A stretch of DNA of 64,000 nucleotides from Chenopodium formosanum (Eukaryota > Streptophyta > Magnoliopsida > Caryophyllales > Amaranthaceae). The translations under genes and the position numbers were made by a program. A model generated the notes under the pieces. That model was not told where the DNA came from. It was given only the letters and a program-made list of their open reading frames with translations, and ran no database searches. The stretch lies in NCBI GenBank assembly GCA_024500155.1, contig CM044858.1, positions 23,609,795-23,673,794 of the forward strand. The letters run 5' to 3'. Below, in pieces: positions 1 through 10,656 of the stretch. Positions within the stretch are counted from its first letter, which is position 1. Every line of letters begins with the position of its first letter.

Positions 1-3000
1 ATACATTTGATTTTCAATTGATTCAAAATGCTTTGTTTGAATGTGTTTGACTATCATTTGACTCAATTAGCTTTGTTGAATGCATTTGACTTTCATTTGA
101 CTCAAAAAGCTTTCTTTGAATGTGTTTGACTTTCATTTGACTCAATTAACTTTGCAAAATGCATTTGACTTTCATTTGACTCAATTAGCTTTGTATAATG
201 TGTTTGACTTTCATTTGACTCAATTAGCTTTGTTAATTGCATTTCACTTTCATTCAATTTAACAAGGTTTGTTTGAATGTGTTTGACTTTTATTTGTCTC
301 AATTAGCTTTGTTGAATGCATTTGACTTTCATTTGATTCAAAAAGCTTTGTTTGAATGTGTTTGACTTTCATTTGATTCGATTATCTTTGTAAAATGCAT
401 TTGACTTTCATTTGATTCAAAAACAATTGTTTGAATGTGTTTGACTTTCATTTGACTCAATTAGCTTTGCTGAATGCATTTTACTTTCATTTGATATAAA
501 ATGCTTTGTTTGAATGTGTTTGACTTACATTAGACTCAATTAGCTTTGTTGAATGCATTTTACTTTCATTTGATTCAAAAAGCTTTGTTTGAATGTGTTT
601 GACTTTCATTTGACTCAATTAGCTTTGTAGAATGCATTTGATTTTCATTTGACTCAATTAGCTTTGTATGAATATGTTTGACTTTCGTTTGACTCAATTA
701 GCTTTGTTAATTGCATTTCACTTTCATTGAATTCAAAAAGCTTTGTTTAATTGTGTTTGACTATCATTTAATTCAAAAAGCTTTGTTTGAATGTGTTTGA
801 CTTTCATTTGACTCAATTAGCTTTGTTGAACGCATTTGACTTTCATTTGATTCAAAAAGTATTGTTTCAATGTGTTTGACTTTCATTTGACCCAATTAGC
901 TTTGTTGAATGCATTTGACTTTTAATTTGATTCAAAAAGCTTTGTTTGAATGTGTTTGCCTTTCATTTGACTCAATTAGCTTTGTTGAATGCATTTGACT
1001 TTTATTTGATTCAAAAAGCTTTATTTGAATGTGTTTGACTTTCATTTTATTCAATTAACTTTATGGAATGAATTTAACTTTCATTTGATTCAAAAAACTT
1101 TGTTTTAATGGTTTTGACTTTCATTTGATAAAAAAAGCTTTGTTGAATGAGTTTGAATTTCATTTGACTCAATTAGCTTTATTGATTGCATTGGACTTTC
1201 AATTGATTCAAAAAGCTTTGTATGAATGTGTTTGACTTTTATTTGACTCAATTAGCTACGTTGAATGCATTTCACTTTCATTTTATTTTAAAAGCTTTGC
1301 TTGAATGTGTTTGACTTTCATTAGATTCAAAAAGCTTTGTTGAATGAGTTTTACTTTCATTTGATTCAATTAGCTTTGTTTAATGCGTTTGACTTTTATT
1401 TGATTAAAAAAGCATTCTTTGAATGTGTTTGACTTTCATTTGACTCAATTAACTTTGTTGAATGCATTTGACTTTCATTTGATTCAAAAATCTTTGTTTG
1501 AATATGTTTGACTTTCATTTGACTCAATTACCTTTGTAGAAAGCGTTTGACTTTCATTTGAATTAATTAACTTTGTATGAATGTGTTTGACTTTCATTAG
1601 ACTTAATTAGCTATGTTAATTGCATTTCACTTTCATTTAATTCAAAAATCTTTGTTTGAATGTGTTTGACTTTAATTTGACTCAATTATCTTTGTCGAAT
1701 GCATTTGACTTTCGTTTGATTCAAAAGGCTTTGTATGAATGTGTTTGACTTTCATTTTACTAAATTAGCTTTGTATGAATGTGTTTGACTTTCATTTGAC
1801 TCAATTAGCTTTGTTAAATGCATTTTACTTTCATTTGATTCAAAAAGCTTCGTTTGAATGTGTTTAACTTTAATTTGACTTAATTAGCTTTGTTGAATGC
1901 ATTTGACTTTCATTTGATTTAAAAAGCTTCGTTTGAATGTGTTTGACTTTCATTTGACTCAATGAGCTTTTTTGAATGCATTTGACTTTCATTTTATTCA
2001 AAAAGCATTGTTTGAATGTGTTTGACTTTCATTTGAATTAATTAGTTTTTAGAATGCATTTGACTTTTATTTGACTCAATCAGCTTTGTATGAATGTGTT
2101 TACTTTCATTTAAATCTAAAAGCTTTGTTGAATGTGTTTGACTTTCATTTAAGTCAAAAAGCTTTGTTGAATGCATTTGAGTTTATTTGATTTAAAACGC
2201 TTTGTTTGAATGTGTTTGACTAACATTTGAATAAATTATCTTTGTTGAATGCATTTGACTTTCATTTGATTCAAAAAGCATTGTATGAATGTGTTTGATT
2301 TTCATTTGACTCAATTAGCTTTGTTGAATGCATTTGACTTTCCTTTGAGTTAAAAAGCTTTGTTTGATTGTGTTGTATTTCATTTGAATTAGCTTTGCAG
2401 AATGCATTTGACTTTCATTTGACTTAATTAGCTTTGTATAAATGTGTTTGACTTTGATTTGACTCAATTAGCTTTGCTAATTGCATTTCACTTTCATTTA
2501 ATTCCAAAAGCTTTGTTTGAAAGTGTTTGACTATCATTTGACTCAATTAGCTTTGTTAAATGCATTTGACTTTCATTTGATTCAAAAAGCTTTGTTTGAA
2601 TGTTTGACTTTCATTTGACTCAATTAGCTTTGATGAATGCATTTGATTTTCATTTGATTTAAAAAAGCTTTGTTTGAACGTTTGACTTACATTTGATTCA
2701 AAAAGCTTTGTTTGAATGTTTGACTTTTATTTGATTCAAAAATCTTTGTTTTAATGTTTTTAACTTTCATTTGACTCAATTATCTTTGTTGAATGCATTT
2801 GACTTTCATTTGGTTCAAAAAGCTTTGTTTGAATGTGTTTGACATTCATTTTGATTTAAAAAGATTTGTATGAATGTGTTTAACTTTCATTTGACTTAAT
2901 TAGCTTTGCTAATTGCATTTCACTTTCATTTAATTCAAAAAGCTTTGTTTGAATGTGTTTGACTTTCACTTGACTCAATTTGCCTTTTTGAATGCATGAT

Positions 3001-3977
3001 TCTTTCATTGGATTCAAAAATCTTTGTTAGAATGTGTTTGAGTTTCATTTGACTCAATTAGCTTTGTTGAATGCGTTTGACTTTCATATGATTCAAAAAG
3101 CTTTGTATGAATGTGTTTCACTTTCATTTGACTCAATTATCTTTATTGAATGCATTCATTTGATTCAAAAAGCTTTGTATCAATGTGTTTGACTTTCATT
3201 TGACTCAATTAACTTTGTTGAATGCATTTGACTTTCATTTGATTCAAAAAGCTTTTTCTGAATGTGTTTGACTTTCAATTGAGTCAAAAAGCTTTGCTGA
3301 ATGCATTTGACTTACAATTGATTCAAAAACCTTTGTTTAAATGTGTTTGACTTTCATTTGACTCAATTATCTTTGTTGAATGCATTTGACTTTCATTTGA
3401 CTCAAAAAGCTTTGTTTGAATATGTTTGACTTTCATCTGACTCAAATATCGTTGTTGAATGAATTTGACTTTCATTTGGTTCAAAAAGTTTTGTTTGAAT
3501 GTGTTTGACATTCATTTGATTCAAAAAGCTTCGTATGAAAGTGTTTGACTTTCATTTGACTCAATTTTCTTTTTTGAATGCATTTGACTTTCATTTGATT
3601 CAAAAAGCTTTGTTTGAATGTGTTTGACTTTTATTTGACTCAATTATCTTTGTTGAATGCATTTGACTTTCATTTGTTTCAAAAAGCTTTCTTTGAATGT
3701 GTTTGACATTCATTTGATTCAAAAAGCTTTGTATGAATGTGTTTGACTTTCATTTTACTCAATTATCTTTGTTGAATGCATTTGACTTTTATTTGATTTA
3801 AAAAGCTTTGTTTGAATGTGTTTAACTTTCATTTGACTCAATTAGATTTGTTGCATGCATTTGACTTTCATTTGATTCAAAAAGCTTTGTTTGAATGTGT
3901 TTAACTTTCATTTGACTCAATTAGCTTTGTTAATTGCATTTCACTTTCATTTAATTCAAAAAGCTTTCTTTGAATGT
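1..3977. repeat. Satellite A array, block 1 (79-bp dimer)
   Basis: Tandem array with two alternating halves. One is about 39 bp (TTTGACTTTCATTTGACTCA, then ATTAGCTTTGTTGAATGCA). The other is about 40 bp (TTTGACTTTCATTTGATTCA, then AAAAGCTTTGTTTGAATGTG). Together they make a unit of about 79 bp. Copies differ by scattered substitutions and one- or two-base indels. Short minus-strand reading frames rich in SNESQ-type peptides arise only because a 39-bp half keeps frame; the 79-bp dimer does not, so they are not treated as genes. The block continues upstream of the window. It is cut at its right edge by a solo LTR. Positions 1-1490 align by eye with about 59719-61250, and 1250-2560 with about 58250-59560. 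Confidence 0.96.
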
Positions 3978-4235
3978 TGATAACTTGTTATTTTATATGA
4001 TTTTAGGGTGATTTTTGAACCTTGTTTACTTGATATATTAGCATTTTGGTTCACTTCTATCCTATTTTCATTCGTTTTTTGTGTATCCCTTGCTTCACTG
4101 GTTGTTAGTGTTTTTGTTGAAATTTTTGGTCCAAAGACGATCATTTGAGGCATATGGATGATAGACCGAAGTTAGAAGCCGTCACAATGGAGCAAAACTG
4201 AGGAAAATGTGAAGAGTAGGGCCTTAGAAGACCCT

Positions 4236-4493
4236 GCACGGCCGTGCCATGTCCTGCACGACCGTGCAGGATTGTCCCAGGAAGCAGATGCTATTGCCTG
4301 ATTTGGCACGGACATGCAAGGCTTCAGCACGTCCGTGCAAGTCAGACAGCACGTCTGTGCCAAAAGCTGCACGACCGTGCATCTCACTTGGCTCATTTTG
4401 ATGCTACTGACCAAATCTGCACGGCCGTGCCTAGGGTGGCACGTTCGTGGCACTTGGGTTGCACGTTCGTGCCACCCCTGGCACGTCCGTGCG
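4236..4493. promoter_or_regulatory. Cluster of GCACGNNCGTGC palindromes in LTR-2
   Basis: About ten degenerate palindromes of the form GCACG-NN-CGTGC (for example GCACGGCCGTGC at 4236, GCACGACCGTGC near 4256 and 4369, GCACGTCCGTGC near 4328) lie within 260 bp, upstream of the TATA box at 4551. The block is much richer in GC and CpG than anything around it. Its position, just upstream of the TATA box, fits a U3 enhancer or transcription-factor site array. No binding protein can be named from sequence. Overlapping reading frames here are by-products of the base composition. Confidence 0.7.
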
Positions 4494-4550
4494 CACTTGT
4501 AGCCGTACCAGACTCTTGTTTTCTCCGTCCTTTTTATTTGATGAGGGTCA

Positions 4551-4558
4551 TATAAATA
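4551..4558 (+). promoter_or_regulatory. TATA box of LTR-2
   Basis: TATAAATA followed by CCCC. The sequence downstream (4570-4700) would be the start of R/U5. The same TATAAATAC string is found in the other LTRs of the window, which supports it as the core promoter. Confidence 0.6.
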
Positions 4559-5585
4559 CCCCTTTTGGCTCTATTGTACGGCATCTAAGTTTTTAGTGCT
4601 TCCTCTTAGTTGGTAATTGTAGAAACACAAATACACTCAAATCATTAGTTAGATTTTAATTATTAGTTTGGAATTTTCAATCTCAATCATTGTAGAAGAC
4701 AAGTTCCTCCATTGTTATTCAAGTTCAAGCTTCTAGTAATATTTTTCTCACTCTTTTCCCCTATTTCTTCTTGCTTTGTTGTTAATTATTTGCTTGATTC
4801 TTGTATGTTTAGATTGTTAATTAGCTTAATTCTTAGTTTAATTATCCTCATGAGTTGTTTGAAATCCTTAATTGCTTTAATTTCCATGGATTGTGAGTAA
4901 TATAATTTTCTAGGGTTTGGGTAAAACCCTCAATGTAGTCACTAATTACTTGTTGCATGTGCTAATTCGGTACTTGTTGGGTGTTAATTAGTTGAGCTTA
5001 AGTGGTTTAATTGCTTAGTTCTTGTATATGGCCATTGCTAGAACTATTATCCAAGCTTTCTCAACGAAGGATCGAGAGATGAACTTGAGTTAGCTCCCTT
5101 GTGCTTGATTGACTTGAAATGCCATGAGAATAGGAATTTCTAGTCAAGGGAATGTTCATGTCATCGTTATTATGCTTTAACACTTGTTTTATGCTTTGTA
5201 ACCACGAGAGTAGGTTGTATTCATGATTCAAGTAATCCCTCTAGCTTGAGAAAGTAGTTGGGTGCTTTAGATGATTTCCACTATTATATCCCTTATTTTA
5301 CCTTGTTTGTCCATGCTAATCGTGATTTGTGATGAAGTTGAGTGGAATAACCCGAGCCCTAGAATCCTCTAAATATTGTTAATCTCCCCTAGCTTTAGTT
5401 GATTTTGAACTACTACTTGTTACATAAAACCAACCCAATTTCGACTTCATTTAGCTTATTTATGCGGTAATATTTCGGTGGGTGATTCAACACCTCTCTT
5501 GGGTTCAACCCTTTCTTACCCTTGCTATAGCTAGTGAGACCAAGATAGGACTTATTCTTTGGTAGGTTTTGACGACGGCCTATCA

Positions 5586-8500
5586 AATGTGTTTGACTTT
5601 CATTTGACTCAATTAGCTTTGTTAAATGCATTTTACTTTCACTTGATTCAAAAAGCTTTGTTTGAATGTTTTTGACTTTCATTTGACTCAATTATCTTTG
5701 TTTAATGCATTTGACTTTCATTTGATTCAAAAAGCTTTGTTTGAATGTGTTTGACTTTCAATTGACTCAATTAGCATTGTTGCATGCATTTAACTTTCAC
5801 TTGATTCAAAAAGCTTTTTTTGAATGTGTTTAACTTTCATTTGACTCAATTATCTTTATTGAACGCATTTGACTTTCATTTGGTTCAAAAAGCTTTGTTT
5901 GAATGTGTTTGACATTCATTGGATTCAAAAATCTTAGTATGAATGTGTTTGACTATCATTTGACTCAATTATCTTTGTTGAATGCATTAGACTTTCATTT
6001 AATTCAAAAAACATTGTTTGAATGTGTTTGACTTTGATTTGACACAATTAACTTTGTGGAATGCATTTAATTCTCATTTGATTAAAAATTCTTTGTTTTA
6101 ATGGGTTTGATTTTTGTTTAATAAAAAAAGCTTTGTTGAATGAGTTTGAATTTCATTTGACTTAATTAGCTTTGTTGAATGCATTGGACATTCAACTGAT
6201 TCAAAAAGCTTTGTATGAATGTGTTTGACCTTCATTTGACTCGATTAACTTCGTTGAATGCATTTGACTTTCACTTGATTTTAAAAGCTTTGTTTGAAAG
6301 TGTTTGACTTTCATTTGGTACAAAAAGCTTTGTTGAATGAGTTTGACTTTCATTTGACTCAATTAGCTTTGTTGAATGCATTTGACTTTCATTTGATTAA
6401 AAAAGCATTGTTTGAATGTGTTTGACTTTCATTTGACTCAATTAACTATGATGAATGCATTTGACTTTCATTTGATTCAAAAAGCTTTATTTGAATGTGT
6501 TTGACTTTCATTTGACTCTATTAAAATTGTTAAATGCATGTGACTTCATTTGATTATAAAAGCTTTGTATGAATGTGTTTGACTTTCATTTGACTTAATT
6601 ATCCTTGTTGAATGCATTTGACTTTCATTTGATTTAAAAAGCTTTGTTTGAATGTCATTGACTTTTATTTGAGTCAAAAAGCTTTGTTGAATGCATTTGA
6701 CTTTATTTGGGTCAAAAAGCTTTGTTTGAATGAGTTTGACTTTCATTTGACTCAATAATCTTTGTTGAATGCATTTGACTTTTATTTGTTTCAAAAAGCT
6801 TTGTTTGAATGTGTTTCACTTTCATTTGATTCAAAAAGCTTTGTACGAATGTGTTTGACTTTCATTTGACTCAATTATCTTTCTTAAATGCATTTGACTT
6901 TCATTTGACTCAATTATCTTTTTTGAATGCATTTGACTTTTATTTGGTTCAAAAAGCTTTGTTTGAATGTGTTTGACATTCATTTGATTCAAAAAGCTTT
7001 GTATGAATGTGTTTGACATTCATTTAATTCAATTATCTTTGTTGTATGCATTTGACTTTCATTTGATTCAAAAAGCATTGTTTGAATGTGTTTGACTTTC
7101 ATTTGACTCAATTAGCTGTGTTGAATGCATTTGACTTTCATTTGATTCTAAAAGCTTTTTTTGAATATGTTTGACTTTCATTTGACTGAATTAGCTTTGT
7201 ATAATGAATTTGACTTTCATTTGACTCAATTAGCTTTGTATAGTGCATTTGACTTTCATTTGACTCAATTAGCTTTGTATGAATGTGTTTGACTTTCATT
7301 TGACTCAATTAGCTTTGTTAATTGCATTTCACATTCATTTAATTCAAAAAGCTTTGTTTGAATGTGGTTGACTTTCATTTGACTCAATTAGCTTTGTTGA
7401 ATGCATTTGACTTTCATTTGATTCTAAAAGCTTTGTTTAAATGTGTTTGACTTTCATTTGACTCAATTATCTTTGTTGAATGAATTTGATTTTCATTTGT
7501 TTTAAAAAGCTTTGTTTGAATGTGTTTGACATTCATTTGATTCAAAAAGCTTTGCATGAATGTGTTTGATATTCACTTGACTCAATTATCTTTGATGAAT
7601 GCATTTGTCTTTCATTTGATTCAAAAAGTATAATTTGAATGTGTTAGTCTTTCATTTGACTCAATTAGCTTTCTTGAATGCATTTGACTTTCATTTGATT
7701 CAAAAAGCTTTTTTAGAATGTGTTTGACTTTCATTTTACTCAATTATCTTTGTTGAATGTATTTTACTTTAATTTGATTAAAAAGCTTTATTTGAATGTG
7801 TTTGACTTTCATTTGACTCAATTACCTATGATGAATGCATTTGACTTTCATTTGATTCAAAAAGCTTAGTTTGAATGTGTTTGACTTATATTTGATTCAA
7901 TTAGCTTTGTTGAATGCATTTGACTTTATTTGATTCAAAAAGCTTTATATGAATGTGTTTGACTTTCATTTGACTCTATTAGCTTCGTTGAATGCATTTG
8001 ACTTTCATTTGATTTTAAAAGCTTTGTTTGAATGTGTTTGACTTTCATTTTGTTCAAAAAGCTTTGTTGATTGAGTTTAACTTTCATTTTACTCAATTAG
8101 CTTTGTTGAATGCATTTGACTTTCATTTGATTTTAAAAGCTTTGTTTGAATGTGTTTGACTTTTATTTGGTTCAAAAAGCTTTGTTAAATGAGTTTGACT
8201 TTCATTTTACTCAATTAGCTTTGTTGAATGCGTTTGACTTTCATTTGATTAAAAAAGCATTGTTTGAATGTGTTTGACTTTCATTTGACTCAATTAACTT
8301 TGTTGAATGCATTTGACTTTCATTTGATGCAAAAAGCTTTTTTTGAATGTTTGACTTTCATTTGATTCAATTAGCTTTGATGAATGCATTTGATTTTCAT
8401 TTGATTTAAAAAGCTTTGTTTGAATGTGTTTGACTTTAATTTGACTCAATTAGCTTTGTTGAATGCTTTTGACTTTATCTGATTCAAAAATCTTTGTTTG

Positions 8501-9420
8501 AATGTGTTTGACTTTCATTTGACTCAATTATCTTTGTTGAATGCATTTGACTTTCATTTGATTCAAAAAGCTTTGTTTGAATGTGTTTGACTTTCATTTG
8601 ACTCAATTGTTTTTGTTGATTGTATTTGACTTTCATTTGATTCAAAAAGCGTTGTTGAATGCATTTGAATTTCATTTGACTCAAATAGTGAATGTGTTTG
8701 ACTTTCATTTGACTCAATTAGCTTTGTTGAATGCGTTTGACTTTCATTTGATTCAAAAAGCTTTGTTTGAATGTGTTTGACATTCATTTGAATCAAAAAG
8801 CTTTGTATGAATGTGTTTGACTTTCATTTGACTCAGTTATCTTTGTTGAATGCATTTGACTTTCATTTGATTCAAAAAGCATTATTTGAATGTGTTTGAC
8901 TTTCATTTGACTCAATTAGCTTTGTTGAATGCTTTTAACTTTCATTTGATTTAAAAAGCTTTTTTTGAATGTGTTTGACTTTATTTGACACAATTAGCTT
9001 TGTAGAATGCATTTGACTTTCATTTGACTCAATTAGCTTTGTATGAATGTGTTTAACTTTCATTTGACTCAATTAGCTTTGTTAATTGCATTTCACTTTC
9101 ATTTGATTCAAAAAGCTTTGTTTGAATGTGTTTGACTTTTTTTTGACTCAATTAGCATTGTTGCATGCATTTAACTTTCACTTGATTCAAAAAGTTTTTT
9201 GAATTTGTTTGATTTTCATTTGACTCAATAATCTTTATTGAATGTATTTGACTTTCATTTGATTCAAAAATCGTTGTTGAATGTGTTTGACTTTCATTTG
9301 ACTCAATTAGCTGTGTTGAATGCATTTGAGTTTTATTTGATTAAAAAAGCTTTGTATGAATGTGTTTGACTTTCATTTAACCCAATTACCTTCATTGAAT
9401 GCATTTGACTTTCATTTGAT
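5586..9420. repeat. Satellite A array, block 2
   Basis: Continuation of the 79-bp dimer array after the solo LTR. Variants here (for example the half ending in CAAAAAGCGTTGTTGAATG and the short unit around 8690) recur at 61800-63600, so about 6500-8700 and 61800-64000 are related stretches. 5586-9420 also aligns with 23586-27073 plus 42816-43105, the second copy of the 18-kb duplication. Only spurious frames are present. Confidence 0.95.
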
Positions 9421-9572
9421 TCAATATATCTCTTTTTTGTTGCTATTGAAAATAAGTTGTCTTACTAGTTGTTACAAGATTTAGAAACGAATTGAGCCAA
9501 CAAATTTTTGAATTGTTCCTATTAGAAATTAGTCGTCTTACTAGTTGTTGCATTTTACATTTAATTTTCTCA
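9421..9572. repeat. Linker C, short form (copy 1)
   Basis: Non-satellite insert beginning ATATATCTCTTTTTTGTTGC, with TTGTTGC/AACAAATTTT motifs. It is an internally deleted version of the longer linker at 10124-10656: the start and the AACAAATTTTTGAATTGTTC portion are kept and the middle is lost. Satellite A resumes on both sides. A matching short copy lies at 43106-43314. Confidence 0.75.
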
Positions 9573-10123
9573 AAAAGTTTTGTTTGAATGTGTTTGACTT
9601 TCTTAGACTCAATTAGCTTTGTTGAATGCATTTGACTTTCATTTGACTCAAAAAGCTTTGTTCGAATGTGTTTGACTTTCATTTGAGTCAAAAAGCTTTG
9701 TTGAATGCATTTGACTTTCATTTGATTTAAAAAGCTTTGTTTGAATGTGTTTGACTTTCATTTGAGTCAAAAAGCTATGTTGGATGCATTTGACTTTCAT
9801 TTGATTCAAAAAGCAATTTTTGAATGTGTTTGACTTTCATTTGACTCAATTATCTTTGTTGAATGCATTTGACTTTCATTTTATTCAAAAAGCTTTGTTT
9901 GAATGTGTTTGACTTTCATTTGACTCAATTGTCTTTGTTGAATGTATTTGACTTTCATTTGATTCAAAAAGCGTTGTTGAATGTGTTTTACTTTCATTTG
10001 ACTCAATTAGCTTTGTTGAATGAATTTGAGTTTTATGTGATTCAAAAAGCTTTGTATGAATGTGTTTGACTTTCATTTGACCCAATTACCTTTGTTGAAT
10101 GCATTTGACTTTCATTTGATTCA
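9573..10123. repeat. Satellite A, short block between two C linkers (copy 1)
   Basis: About seven 79-bp dimers. It aligns with 43315-43793 in the duplicated segment. It ends in the same unit (CCCAATTACC, then GATTCAATATATC) that precedes every C linker in the window. Confidence 0.9.
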
Positions 10124-10656
10124 ATATATCTCTTTTTTGTTGCTATTGAAAACAAGTTTTCTTACAAGTTTTTGCTAGATTTCATCAAATTTTGTCTTGT
10201 TTCCATAAATCAACAAATTTTGACAACTAATTTTTTATTTGTAGCAATTTAGAAACAAATTGAGGCAACAAATTTTTGAATTGTTCCTATTAGAAATTAG
10301 CCGTCTCATTATTATTGCTAAATGACAACAGATTTTTTATTTGTTGTCATTTAGCACTGCCAATTTACAAAAAGTTTGACAACAAAATTTCTAGTTGTTG
10401 CTATTGGAGACACTTGTTTTACTATTTGTTTCTTATATGACATCAAATTTTAATTTGTTGCCATTAGAAACAAGTTGTGTTATAAATTGTTGCTAATTTA
10501 TTAAGAGTCATTGAAGTAATTTACATAATATGTTGTAATAAATAAAACGAAAACAAGTTATCTTGTTCTATACAAAAGAAATATTAGAAGGAATTAATAA
10601 TCGTTCAATCACTTTTACAATAAAACGAAGGCGATAAATAAATATATATTATTTTA
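10124..10656. repeat. Linker C, long form, A/B satellite junction (copy 1)
   Basis: About 533 bp of AT-rich, non-tandem sequence joining satellite A to satellite B. It contains several hairpin-like pairs of GACAACA/TGTTGTC type, for example a 9-bp stem ATGACAACA...TGTTGTCAT at about 10322-10350, and repeated AACAAATTTT/TTGTTGC motifs. Such motif series resemble the subterminal repeats of CACTA elements, but no CACTA terminus or target duplication is visible, so the origin is undecided. A near-identical copy is at 43794-44330. No gene is seen. Confidence 0.75.

Larger units (their letters stand above)
3978..5585 (+). mobile_element. Solo LTR, Tat-like Ty3/gypsy family (LTR-2)
   Basis: A 1608-bp insertion in satellite A begins TGATAACTTG and ends GGCCTATCA. 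The termini are inverted (TGATA/TATCA). Both flanks carry the same 5 bp, AATGT (3973-3977 and 5586-5590), so this is a complete LTR left after loss of the internal region, probably by LTR-LTR recombination. Inside are a cluster of GCACGNNCGTGC palindromes (4236-4493), a TATA box (TATAAATA, 4551-4558) and a 3' part whose style (TTCAACCCTTTCTTACCCTT near the end) resembles Tat-lineage gypsy LTRs. No protein is supported. Orientation is inferred from the TATA box. The family assignment is inference; boundaries and TSD are directly visible. Confidence 0.93.

Noticed and set aside
102..302. Reading frames of 60-100 codons within satellite A, giving SNESQTHS-like repeat proteins (also at 3323, 5413, 6546, 8484, 9443, 24279, 43558, 59820, 61860, 63009, 63404)
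   Set aside because: They follow the 39-bp half-unit, are lost every dimer because 79 is not divisible by 3, and differ between copies without conserving frame or start.
4172..4555. Overlapping frames on both strands, Cys/Arg/His-rich
   Set aside because: They come from the GCACGNNCGTGC palindromes in LTR-2, which give open frames on both strands.
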